From Perca fluviatilis (lineage: Eukaryota > Chordata > Actinopteri > Perciformes > Percidae), in NCBI RefSeq assembly GCF_010015445.1, contig NC_053115.1, positions 2,274,397 to 2,338,396 of the forward strand: 64,000 nt of DNA. Reading direction: 5' to 3'. The notes beneath the pieces were generated by a model. The model did not search any database. It was not told where the DNA came from and saw only the letters and a program-made list of their open reading frames with translations. This document shows positions 54,799-64,000 of the stretch, piece after piece; position 1 is the first letter of the stretch; every line of letters starts with the position of its first letter. Both the position numbers and the translations under genes were made by a program.

Positions 54799-55436
54799 AT
54801 TTGTGGTCCCCTAATACTGTATCTGAAGTCTCTTTTATATAGACCTTAGTGGTCCCTTAATACTGTATCTGAAGTCTCTTTTATATAGACCTTAGTGGTC
54901 CCCTAATACTGTATCTGAAGTCTCTTTTATATAGGCCTTAGTGGTCCCTTAATACTGTATCTGAAGTCTCTTTTATATAGACCTTAGTGGTCCCCTAATA
55001 CTGTATCTGAATTCTCTTTTATATAGACCTTAGTGGTCCCCTAATACTGTATCTGAAGTCTCTTTATATAGGCCTTAGTGGTCCCCTAATACTGTATCTG
55101 AAGTCTCTTTTATATAGACCTTAGTGGTCCCCTAATACTGTATCTGGAAGTCTCTTTTATATAGGCCTTAGTGGTCCTCTAATACTGTATCTGAAGTCTC
55201 TTTTATATAGACCTTAGTGGTCCCTTAATACTTATCTGAAGTCTCTTTTATATAGACCTTAGTGGTCCCCTAATACTGTATCTGAAGTCTCTTTTATATA
55301 GACCTTAGTGGTCCCCAAATACTGTATCTGAAGTCTCTTTTATATAGACCTTAGTGGTCCCCTAATACTGTATCTGAAGTCTCTTTTATATAGACCTTAG
55401 TGGTCCCCTAATACTGTATCTGAAGTCTCTTTACCA
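54799..55436. repeat. 46-bp minisatellite, locus 2
   Basis: About 14 copies of the unit also seen at 16566-16752, with variants cccctaata/cccttaata and atagacc/ataggcc. The array ends in ctgaagtctctttaccaaaattcagccttgg, which looks like the unexpanded continuation of the parental element. Confidence 0.97.
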
Positions 55437-55784
55437 AAATTCAGCCTTGGTGCAGAATTACAGCCATCTACAACATCTAACTTATCAGAATCTATAATCA
55501 AATCGTTCTAGAGAGAATTTCGATGCATCCAAGAATCGATTATTTTTCCCACCCCTAACCTGAACATTTATCACTCCCCGATCCCCCATCTCCACTCATT
55601 AGGAAACGTGCCTCAGGTGTGCTGGGAGGAGTCCTCGGGGTCTGTGCCAGGCAAGCAAAACACAACCAATAGCAAACCATCACACTATATACAAAAAAAT
55701 ATACAATAAGAAAACACTAACTGCCTGGCTACACTTTGTGACACAGAAAACATACAGAAATACACTGAAAATTAAGATAAAAAA
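55437..55784. other. Repeat-derived spacer
   Basis: 55437-55490 probably belongs to the element that gave rise to the 46-bp array. 55515-55560 (tttcgatgcatccaagaatc gattatttttcccacccct) resembles a hAT-MITE end like 1129-1493. Confidence 0.4.
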
Positions 55785-55855
55785 AGATAACTTTATTAAT
55801 CCCCAAAGGGTAATTCAGTTTTACAGCCAACCCATCCATTAAGGGTTAAACCAAC
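55785..55855 (-). mobile_element. LINE 3'-end fragment
   Basis: aaaaaagataactttattaa + tccccaaagggtaattcagttttacagcc is the reverse of a fish LINE 3' end. Related to 35507-35545. Confidence 0.55.
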
Positions 55856-56403
55856 CTAAAAAGTGCATTAGCACGCAATCTATATAATGTAATAATGTAA
55901 CGTTATAAAATAATATAATAAAAATAATAATATGATTTTGGGTCCCTTTGAACCGTAGACTGTTTAAAAATAGAGCAATAATCCAGCAGTCTTGTATCGT
56001 AAATTTCTCCACTTCTTATACACTAACTACACAGCAGATCTTGCAGTCAAAACACAAGATTTGGGCAGATATAATTACCTTCTATCCTAACTTTGCCCCA
56101 ATTAGAGCAGTTTACACAAACTGTGAAGATCAGGAAGGAAATCCTACATCTTAGTTTTCGCCCTGAGAACCTTTCTAACAAGTTGTTGCTCCAGAAATTA
56201 CAGCTAAGACGGCAACTTTGGTGCTTAATGAGCTGAGGAAGTGTTGTGGAAGCAAGTGGGCTTTGTCTAGTGTTGGGATAGTTTCTCACTTTATGGCTTT
56301 AATCCACAACAGGTGTGGGAGGCACTTAAGATTCTCAGCCAGGAGAAAAACAGTCATATATGAAGGCATTAACAAATGGCTAGGTGGAGAAAAATAAACA
56401 TGT
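55856..56403. other. Unassigned spacer
   Basis: AT-rich first half. No gene recognised. Confidence 0.4.
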
Positions 56404-56579
56404 GTTGGCCGGTTTGGCTCAGTGGGTAGAGCAGGCGCACATATACTTGGAGGTTTATGCCTTGACACAGAGGTCCAGGATTCAAATCCAACCTGTGATG
56501 ATTTCCTGCATGTCTTCCCCCTCTCTCTCTTTCTCACCTAGCTGTCCTGTCATAATAAAGGTGGAAAAGCCCAAAAAAT
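56404..56579 (+). mobile_element. tRNA-derived SINE, first subfamily
   Basis: A box tggctcagtgggtagagc, B box ggtccaggattcaaatcc, (TC)n body and tail gctgtcctgtcataataaag..gaaaagcccaaaaaa. Its A-tail hosts the insertion of the next element. Confidence 0.88.
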
Positions 56580-56796
56580 TAGTGCTGTCAAACGATTAAA
56601 ATATTTAATCGCATTAATGTCATAGTTAACTCACAATTAATCGCCCATTTTTATCTATTCTAAATGTCCCTTGATTTCACCCTTGATTGGTCCCATTATT
56701 TTTTCTCATTTTAATGCTCTTATCAACATGGAAAAGTGGATCGTCTTGCTTTGTGCTTTTGTCGCCTGGCTTTGACGAGGGGGGGGGGAATTGGCA

Positions 56797-57480
56797 TCAG
56801 CTGTGTGCCTGGCCATCAGCTGTGTGCCTGGCCATCAGCTGTGTGCTCGGCCATAAGCTGAGTGTTTGGCCATCAGCTGTGTGTTTGGCCATCAGCTGAG
56901 TGTTCTGGCCATCAGCTGATGTTTGGCCATCAGCTGTGTGTTTGGCCATCAGCTGTGTGTTTGGCCATCAGCTGTGTGCTCGGCCATCAGCTGTGTGCTC
57001 GGCCATCAGCTGTGGGCTCGGCCATCAGCTGTGTGCTCGGCCATCAGCTGATGTTTGGCCATCAGCTGTGTGCTCGGCCATCAGCTGTGGGCTCGGCCAT
57101 CAGCTGTGTGCTCGGCCATCAGCTGATGTTTGGCCATCAGCTGTGTGTTTGGCCATCAGCTGTGTGTTCGGCCATCAGCTGAGTGCTCGGCCATCAGCTG
57201 TGTGTTTGGCCATCAGCTGTGTGCTCGGCCATCAGCTGTGGGCTCGGCCATCAGCTGAGTGCTTGGCCATCAGCTGAGTGTTTGGCCATCAGCTGTGTGT
57301 TTGGCCATCAGCTGATGTTTGGCCATCAGCTGAGTGCTCGGCCATCAGCTGATGTTTGGCCATCAGCTGTGTGCTCGGCCATCAGCTGTGGGCTCGGCCA
57401 TCAGCTGAGTGCTTGGCCATCAGCTGAGTGCTCGGCCATCAGCTGATGTTTGGCCATCAGCTGTGTGCTCGGCCATCAGG
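56797..57480. repeat. 19-bp minisatellite (ggccatcagctgtgtgctc)
   Basis: About 36 copies, with variants gtgtttggcc, gagtgctcgg, gggctcgg and a shorter 17/18-bp gatgtttggcc form. On the minus strand the unit atggccgagcacacagctg corresponds to the codons M-A-E-H-T-A at the end of the adjacent BED finger. The 19-bp unit rotates the frame each repeat. Confidence 0.97.
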
Positions 57481-57621
57481 TGGTATTTCAGACTGGACGT
57501 GCTGCGATGATAGCTCAGTTCACAACCACAAAACACAACACATCACTTTGGTCTTGTCAATGGAACCGTTTGACAACTTTTTAAAAGTAAACTTTCCATT
57601 CAGAATCTTATCGGCGTCCAT
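57471..57621 (-). pseudogene. BED-type zinc finger of a hAT transposase, frameshifted
   Basis: From an ATG at 57621 the minus strand reads MDADKILNGKFTFKKL, then a SNGSIDKTKVMC segment. After a one-base frameshift it continues VFCGCELSYHRSTSSLKYH and LMAEHT. The Cys-x2-Cys and His-x4-His ligands of a BED finger are all present across the two frames. Such fingers bind DNA in hAT transposases and ZBED-type host proteins. The downstream RNase H-like catalytic domain and the dimerisation domain are missing: the sequence runs straight into the 19-bp array. Not functional. Confidence 0.8.
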
Positions 57622-57909
57622 TTCAGTATCTCGTTCTCGCCATCCACTCAAAACGTAACGATTGGCTGGCTCGCCAGCCCAAACCAGTGTGTGCGGTGTG
57701 CCTGTTGTTGTGTTCCCGGTCTAGCTAGATCCGGTGTGGTGTTGTAGTTTTTCTAACGTTACTAGTTGTTGCAACAGCATGTGAAAAAAACTACAAAGTT
57801 TGCACGGCCAAAAAGAACGTTAATCTAGCGATATAAAAATGTATGCCGTTAAAATGGGTTTGCGTTAACGCCGTTAATACCGCGTCTAACTGACAGCAAT
57901 ACACAAAAT

Positions 57910-58589
57910 TAAACATGCGTACAGGTCAGGAGGAGTGGGCTTGTGATTAAGATGGTTGTTGATGCAGCAACATGCGGACGCCTTTTCTGTCCTGTTTGTT
58001 TCTTGTACATATATATATACTTTATTAGTATTGCTGTTTTTTGTGGAAGTAAAAGCAACAATGTTATTTCTGTCTGCTGCTTGTTATCAGTGCATTGACT
58101 GTTGTGGGTTACAGATGGCCGGAAAATACATCCAGTGGTTATTTCCTGAGATATATGGTGCACAGAGAGCAGAAAGTGAAGCAATTATAAGATAAATGTG
58201 TTGGGTCACAGAGACGGGAAGAACTCTCCGTTGACTTGTACTGCGTGAAAGCGCCTCCTCCTCAATTTCAAATACCCTTTTAATAACCTTAACCTTTCTT
58301 TACCTTAGCTGCAGACAGAACCAGGCCTTGATTTAAAATGTGTTTCTCCTGTTTTCATATGTATATGTGATAGAGGATGGATACCCGCTACTTGCGCTAG
58401 CTACTAGCTACTAGCCAGCTAATAGCTAATAGCTAGCTAGTAGAACGACATAATGATTACATATCCTTGGTTGTCTAAATACATCCATCGTTTATTTTGA
58501 TAAACATTACTAATTAATACATGCCAACGTGAAGGGTTATAATGAACATTGTTGTTGACTGTTGATGTCAATGACTGCAGGCTAACCTT
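57910..58589. other. Unassigned spacer
   Basis: 58395-58440 is a gctagctactagct run. 57910-58195 has frames on both strands but no domain. No gene. Confidence 0.4.
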
Positions 58590-58690
58590 AGGCAAGGCAA
58601 GGCAAGGCAGCTTTATTTCTACAGCACATTTCAGCAACATCGCCATTCAAAGTGCTTTACATAAAACATTAGAGCAGTTAAAAACGATTA
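58590..58690 (-). mobile_element. LINE 3' tail with (GGCAA)n
   Basis: ggcaaggcaaggcaaggcag + ctttatttctacagcacatt..aaagtgctttacataaaac, read on the minus strand, is a fish LINE 3' end with a ttgcc terminal repeat. Extremely 5'-truncated. Confidence 0.8.
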
Positions 58691-58910
58691 AAAAATTAAG
58701 ACATTAAAGAGCAGTTAAAAACGATTACAAAAATTAAAAAATACAAGACAAGAATTAAATTTACAGATCAGTATAAGAACAAGTTGACCAAGTCCAACTC
58801 AGGCCTCCCAGAGGACTTATGTTTTCTGTTGCAAATCAGGATCCAAACCTGGCCTTCCATACCCCTTTTCCACCAACAAGAACCAGGTGCTGGTTCAGAG
58901 CTAGAGCTAG

Positions 58911-60020
58911 TAGGGATGGCTGACGCGAAACTGACGTTCTGAAGCTTTGTTGAGATCCCGAAGCGCAGATGTTTCGAAACACGATTCGAAGCGTGATTCA
59001 AAACACCCATGTCACGTGACTATGGCTAAATGAAGCATCGGAGTGTTTCACAAGTGTTTCGACAGGTGGCATGGTCCGCCGAATCAGAGTTTGATTGAAC
59101 GGGTCTGGAACAGACCACACAATCGCTTTTGTGAGAGGAGTTTGATTTTGAGACAGCGGATTTTTGGTGATATAGTGACATTTATAGTGCGATTTGTTTA
59201 GTTATATTTAGGCTTACATTTAAATTTACACATTGACTGATAGGCTAGAGACAGACAGAGTATAGCTTACATACAGTGACACATTAATAGATAGATAGGG
59301 CCTACATATATAGCTACATAGATAGATAGATAGATAGATAAAAATGGAAGCTCCTTTTTAATTTTAATTCAGAGCCACAAATGTCAACATCAGGCCCATC
59401 ATAATCAACATCAACACCAGTAGAAACACAAGACAGTTTATGGGAACGTTTTGATGATCGTATCCGTGAAACCAAGATGATACACAATGCTACAGCTGAT
59501 GCCACAGTGGAAGAGAAAAATACCTCAACTCTGCGTTTTTGCCCAGAACTCATGATCCCCTAACTTACTGGAAAGAGAGAGCAGTAATCTTTCCTCATTT
59601 GTATGTCCTTGCTAAAAAATATCTTTGCATGCCAGCAACAAGTGTCCCTTGTGTGAGGATTTTTTCAAAGGCTGGAGACATTATCTGTAAAAAAAAAAGA
59701 AGTAGGCTAAGTCCTTCCACAGCAGAGAAATTAATATTTTGGAATAAAAATCTATAAAAAAGTGAGACATTGTGGCTTGATTTCTTTTATTAATTCAATT
59801 TTCATGACCAAAATAACATTATGCACAGTGAGGAGCCTACAAGCTTCACATATATTTTTTAATGGCTCGTTGTCAAGGTTGTTTCAGATCAACACCTGCA
59901 AGTGACCACTAGGTGTCATTGTTGAGACGGGTGTCGGATTGTTTCGAAGCCTCGACACAATATGGCACATTTGCTTCAACTGTTTCATTGTTTCACGAAG
60001 CCTCGATCTGCCCACCACTA
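58911..60020 (+). mobile_element. hAT transposon, internally decayed, nested
   Basis: Perfect 8-bp target duplication agagctag (58903-58910 and 60021-60028). Ends tagggatggctgac and the inverse of tagtggtgggcagat are partly complementary. Subterminal tcgaagc/gaagcctcg words lie near both ends (58960-59060 and 59940-60010). Carries a transposase C-terminus and (GATA)n at 59318-59340. About 1.1 kb remains of an originally longer element. Confidence 0.92.
59378..59757 (+). pseudogene. hAT transposase C-terminal fragment
   Basis: The first frame reads SLWERFDDRIRETKMIHNAT with an upstream stop. A shift near 59530 leads to DPLTYWKERAVIFPHLYVLA, then KKYLCMPATSVPC, RIFSKAGDII and RSRLSPSTAEKLIFWNKNL followed by a stop. 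This is the hAT dimerisation domain (hATC), whose hallmark is the ATSVP.ER.FS.AG block: here E is replaced by V (CVRIFS). The catalytic DDE portion and N-terminal finger are missing. Not functional. Confidence 0.9.
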
Positions 60021-60584
60021 AGAGCTAGTGCCGGTTCGGAGTTGGTTCGACTGACGAGCCTCCAAAGAACCGGTTTGCTTTTCCACAGAGCTAAAGAGCC
60101 GGCACAGAGCCAGGTCTTACGTCACTGTAGACGTCTCATCTGTCCCAGCAACGTTAGCGCGGCGGCGCCAAACACAAAGACACCATCAACAATGGCGGAC
60201 GTTGCTTTGCGGACCGACATCGGCGTCCAAACTCGGCGGATCCAACGGGTTCGTGCAGCTCGCCTTTATAGTGCAAGAAAGCAGCTCGTTACCTCCTCTG
60301 ACCACTGCTGCTGTTGTTTAATCGCGTCCATCGTGTTTATCTGCTAATTAAAAAATGGCGGTCACAAGTTTCTGTTCGTCTTGTTGGTCACTGTAACCCC
60401 GCCCCCCCCGGCCGCTGACGTAAGCGGTTCTTACTTTTGGCCCAGCAATGATTTGGTGCTACTTAAGAACCACTTTTACTGGTTCGGAGCTGGTGCTATG
60501 GCGGTCGAAAAACAAAGAACCGATTAAAAAAGCAGGCTCTGGCTCCAAACCAGCACCAGCTCTGCCTTGGTGGAAAAGGGGTAC

Positions 60585-61332
60585 CAGAAAGCTTTACCAG
60601 TTCCAAACTGGACCTTACAAAGGCCTTAACAAGTGAAACAGGTTAACAAGTTCACCTTAGTAGCTAGCGCTACTAGATAGCTACTAAGGTTAGCCTTATT
60701 GTATGTTGGATTTGCGAGAGTTCGCAAATGAAACTTGAGATTTTGCAAAAGTATAGTCAGTGTTTGTCCCCACTACATATACACACTACATGTAAGGTTT
60801 CACCCGACAGCAGATGATTTGAGACATTGAAAGGGAAGGGAAAGCTGGGAGTGCTAAATGTAAGTATTTTTGCTGCTTCGTGATACAATGAAAAGGCCAT
60901 TCAGACTCACCCAACAACTGATCACACACACCGGTTCTATTATGTGGTTTTATCTATGAATCATAGCGGTAGAGAACATGCAAATACACACATACACTCA
61001 CAGAGAATGAACACATTATACGTATGTCAGCACGTGAGCGAGATTTTCATTGTCTTGGCGTGTTGCCTCGCCTCGCATCCGCTGAACGTGACAGTTTAAT
61101 TTTCTCCAGTTGACCTTTTCTTCACTGATAAGCTCAGATACAATCCATACACAAAGGCTTCCCTTCCCAGCCTTTACCCATTCTTCTTTCCAGCCATCTG
61201 ACATTACAGCACCTCAATAAATACCCCTACACCACACACATACACACCTACATATATAAACCATTCCATGCAAACACAAAGTGACAACAACTTAATCATT
61301 CCCACATTTAAAAAAAAGGCATTTGTAGTCTA
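60585..61332. other. Unassigned spacer
   Basis: Nothing recognised as gene or named repeat. Short palindromic gctagcgctactagatagc at 60661-60680. Confidence 0.4.
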
Positions 61333-61540
61333 GTGCAGGGGTGGGCAATTAATTTTCCCAAGGGGCCACATGAGAAACAGGGATGGTTGTGGAGAGGCTA
61401 AACTCAATTCTGCTCAATTATTAATTTTATCTCTTTATGAAAAGCAGTAAATTGTAAAGTCTTTGATAAGCTGCGACTGGTAAGGGCACAAATGTTATGA
61501 TAAGGACATGAAAAAAGTGAAGCAGACATAATACAAAATT
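61333..61540. mobile_element. hAT-type element, left end only
   Basis: gtgcaggggtgggcaattaa ttttcccaaggggccacatg is the widespread caggggtgggcaa terminus of vertebrate hAT elements. No partner end found, so truncated. Confidence 0.7.
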
Positions 61541-61943
61541 CAACTAGAACTGCAAGCAGTTATGACGGGGCCCAAGCCTCCGATGCCAGTCGTCCCCGCA
61601 CACCCCAGGGAGCTGCGCCAGTCGCCCCCGATGACCCGGGAAGCTGTGCCAATGCGGGACCTGAAGCATTACGTAGGGGGGGCAAACGTTGGTGAATATC
61701 GAGAGGTTTGATGCACAAGGTCTGCTGTACTCTGCCGTTGCAAATGTAGTGGTTAACAGTTCATCTCCATACATATACAGACTACCTTTAACAATTCTCT
61801 ACTATAAACAAACTTCTTAACCCCCCTGACCACAGGGGACAGCAGAGAGAAATGAGAGAGTGACTGAGAGGGTGGAGGGGGGGGGGAGGCAGGTGTGGTG
61901 GTTGAAGGAGCAGGGGAGGTGGTCAGGTTGTTGTAAATGGTGT

Positions 61944-62302
61944 CATAGGCGCCGATTGATGTTTTCCTCCGTGGGTGCTCACAGGCGCACGTCATTTACA
62001 AAAAAAAAATAGGAGTCAAAAGTTGTTTGCATTTCAGAACCTCAGGAAATGGACAGCGGCCGACACGAGCACCGCGCCTATTAACTCGATAATAAAGCCG
62101 TAAAGTAGGCTTTCAACTCAGGACAGCGCCACTTCTCACAAATACAGATAGGATTGGAGACGAGAAGTTTAACTGACACGTAACCGTGATCAGCTTCGTG
62201 GGAAATTAAGAATCAATGCCATCGACATAACCAATCACACTATGACAGACTCTCCACTTAGCACCAACTGCTATGTTTAATTGCACGGTATCAGCGTATA
62301 TG
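61944..62302. mobile_element. hAT-like MITE, second copy of the cataggcgccgat family
   Basis: Left end cataggcgccgat, degraded right end atcagcgtatatg (10/13 to the inverse), and a perfect 8-bp duplication aatggtgt (61936-61943 and 62303-62310). About 350 bp align with the outer parts of 9537-10309. The 93-bp duplicated region and other middle parts are missing. Confidence 0.92.
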
Positions 62303-62557
62303 AATGGTGTTGATTTTGGATTGAAAAAGTGGGAGAAAAGAGTAATATTTGTCCACTGTGAAGGTTGTAGAAACTTTGTCAGGTGGGTTAAGAAGTTTCT
62401 TTATTGTAGAACACCAGGGGAGCACGCTAAAGCGAAAACCAAAATGTAACGGTAGGAGGCATACATCAGTAAATATTGAGAAGTGTGAGCTGCAAAGTCT
62501 TTGATACATTCCCATTGAAAATATTCCATTAACATTGATTAACAGGGCAAAACACTT

Positions 62558-62644
62558 TTATGTTGATTATAGCGCCCACTAATGGACGATCTTTGCCAAA
62601 TTTGGTACAAATCCTCAGAGCGGCATGCCCAACGAGCAACACAT
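62558..62644. repeat. Direct repeat, copy 1 of 2
   Basis: ttatgttgattatagcgccc + actaatgg.cgatctttgcc + aaatttggtac..cctcagagcg. Repeated at 62992-63078 with about ten substitutions. Confidence 0.9.
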
Positions 62645-62991
62645 CTACAGTTCTATATATTTGGAGTCACCCAGTGCAAAAATAAACATATTGAACATTA
62701 TAACTCATAAAGGACAAACTATTAACATGTCTTACACACAGTGTATCAATCTTGGATGTAACAGTATGGATTAATTTCACAAAGACCCGAAAAACTCTGG
62801 ACATCTAGGCTGGATGCAAAACCTTCTGTAAGGGCTAGGAAGACAAAAAAACATCAGCAGAAAGGGGCAACTTCAAGTCCAAAAGACTATTTATAATTAT
62901 TAAGTTATAAAGTTATGAATCAGCAGTGCCGTTTGGCGTTGTATAAAACATGCTTGACCTCAGAAGGGGTTAAAAGGCCCAAATGGGTATA

Positions 62992-63078
62992 ATGTTGACT
63001 ATAGCGCCCCCTAATGGCCGATCTTTGCCAAATTTGGTACAGAGCCTCAGAGCGCCATGCCGAAAGAGCAACACAAGT
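62992..63078. repeat. Direct repeat, copy 2 of 2
   Basis: Partner of 62558-62644 in the same orientation, 434 bp downstream. Together they suggest a repeat unit of about 0.43 kb within the dispersed family. Confidence 0.9.
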
Positions 63079-63110
63079 TTTGTGTTGATTGCTTTTACTG
63101 TGGAATACCG

Positions 63111-64000
63111 TATTTTTGGAATAAACCTCATATAAATGAAAGTTCAGAGAGGGTACTGTTTCGAAAACATTTCAATTTCTTTTTCAAATGCTAAAAAAAT
63201 TGAACAAAACAGCCAAAATTCAATGAAAGTAGAGATCCGATCTCTTGTTGTACTTGTGAAGGGAGTTGTAAGGAATCATCCATCTGTGTTATTTTTGGGT
63301 AAAAAAGAAATCCATGTTTCTAAAATAGAAATTTAGAAAACGGGTCAAATTTGACCTTAAAACTGTTTTTTAAACTTCTTCATTTCCCTTGATATCCTCC
63401 AGCACTCTACACTGTTAACCTCCTGAGTATTATATAATCACTGCATTACACTGAATAGTATTTCAAAGAAAGCCCGTTGCTGTTCTGCGAATTAAATTTT
63501 CATTCAAGTCAACAACAGCCAACAAATACATATGCATGTATGCTTCCATAACTCAACAATGGGGCATTAAAAAGACTAAATCCATTCTATACGTTCAGTC
63601 TGTAATTAAATTCCTGCAGCTGCACACAGCCCCATAGGAAGCACTAATCCAGCCTCCTTTTATTCACTCTGGATTCATTGTTTTCTTTGTGTTAAATATC
63701 CATCAAGCTTAATCCTGGAAATGATGAAAGAGCAACAATTTCTTTTGAAGTGTGCTGAACTCTCATGCTGATTTGAATCATAAAAAAAAAAATATATATA
63801 TATATATATATTTATTGTTTACTAAAAGGTAGTCCCGCTGAGATGAGAGGCCTCCTTTTCAGAGCGGACTAATAGAGCGGAGTAATATCAAGACAAATAC
63901 AAAATGGTGCAGACAAACATGCACCAAAATAATCACAGCAAGTAACGACAAACCGTTCTGAACAAGGCTGTAAAATCAAACAAAAATTAAAAGAGAGAGA
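63111..64000. other. AT-rich unassigned end of window
   Basis: No gene recognised. A (TA)n run lies at 63792-63812 after a poly-A. A 66-codon plus-strand frame (63136-63336) has no domain. Confidence 0.4.

Larger units (their letters stand above)
56580..57901 (-). mobile_element. hAT element with BED finger and 19-bp minisatellite
   Basis: tagtgctgtca (56580-56590) and tgacagcaata (57891-57901) match 10/11 in inverse. The octamers caaaaaat (56572-56579) and cacaaaat (57902-57909) match 7/8, fitting a hAT target duplication set in the SINE tail. Subterminal aacgattaaaata/ttaacgccgttaa words flank each side. On the minus strand a BED zinc-finger start is followed by a minisatellite, and the rest of the transposase is gone. 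Confidence 0.82.
58859..60584. mobile_element. DNA element with taccccttttccacca termini, interrupted
   Basis: ataccccttttccaccaaca (58859) and ccttggtggaaaaggggtac (60565-60584) are complementary ends. Subterminal aaccaggtgctggttc and gaaccgat../ccagcaccagct repeat the symmetry. The right body holds ggttcggagttggttcgact, gcgcggcggcgccaaa and atggcggacg. A hAT element (58911-60020) is inserted near its left end. No transposase of its own. Confidence 0.8.
61541..63110. mobile_element. Dispersed fish repeat with a hAT MITE nested in it
   Basis: ctgcaagcagttatgacggggcccaagc opens a repeat that includes two copies of a tatagcgcc.cctaatgg.cgatctttgcc block at 62568 and 63000. The copies are 434 bp apart and share about 80 bp. 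A hAT MITE (61944-62302) is inserted. No protein recognised. Confidence 0.6.

Noticed and set aside
56687..57658. Ser/Gly/His-rich repeat proteins (GHQLCARPSA..)
   Set aside because: Plus-strand translations of the 19-bp array. The meaningful strand is the minus strand BED finger.

Overview
This window looks like gene-poor nuclear DNA of a teleost fish, most likely a percomorph. It has very dense CA/GT microsatellites and many minisatellites. It holds fish-type tRNA-derived SINEs, fragments of L2-like and L1/Tx1-like LINEs, and many short DNA transposons (hAT-like, Tc1-like and unassigned). I found no convincing host protein-coding exon, no rRNA gene and no functional tRNA gene. The long open frames across the (CA)n tracts and the minisatellites are artefacts of repeats that lack stop codons. 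The only recognisable protein remnants are broken mobile-element genes: an L1-type ORF2 (18.5-20.9 kb), LINE C-terminal pieces (2.0, 2.4-2.7, 25.9, 27.0 and 43.0 kb), a hAT transposase C-terminus (59.4-59.8 kb), a BED zinc finger (57.5-57.6 kb) and a RecQ-like helicase N-terminus inside a DNA element (36.4-36.6 kb).

Layout. 0-8 kb: a minisatellite-bodied element with its own target-site duplication (TSD), a hAT-like MITE, L2 and other LINE tails, large CA/TG tracts and a Tc1-like remnant with an L2 tail inside. 8-17 kb: two SINEs, a 13-bp-TIR hAT element inside a locally duplicated block, two head-to-head MITEs of one family, and a 46-bp minisatellite. 17.8-22.0 kb: a composite of hAT-type ends, a 22-bp minisatellite and a disrupted LINE. 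22-32 kb: SINEs, MITEs, two 42-bp minisatellites, L2 3' ends and a 1.28-kb element with a SINE nested in it. 32-40 kb: a telomere-like element bounded by CA repeats, a 31-bp minisatellite, the RecQ-bearing element with its 29-bp array, and two long inverted repeats. 40-46 kb: nested LINE and MITE insertions and a CpG-rich patch. 47-53 kb: a duplicated segment with a 238-bp identical core, separated by about 38 copies of a 58-bp minisatellite. 53-64 kb: more MITEs, a polypurine tract, a second locus of the 46-bp minisatellite, a hAT element whose BED-finger codons have become a 19-bp minisatellite, a hAT nested in another element, and a dispersed fish repeat.

The main theme is minisatellites growing inside transposable elements. 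The 44-bp array is in a reverse transcriptase, the 19-bp array in a BED finger, one 42-bp array in a DNA element, and the 29-bp array is built from an element's own inverted terminus. Several nested insertions can be dated relative to each other because a second, empty-site copy lies in the same window.

Boundaries come from terminal inverted repeats (TIRs), TSDs and pairwise comparison of copies by eye. Family names are kept broad where the sequence alone does not settle them.
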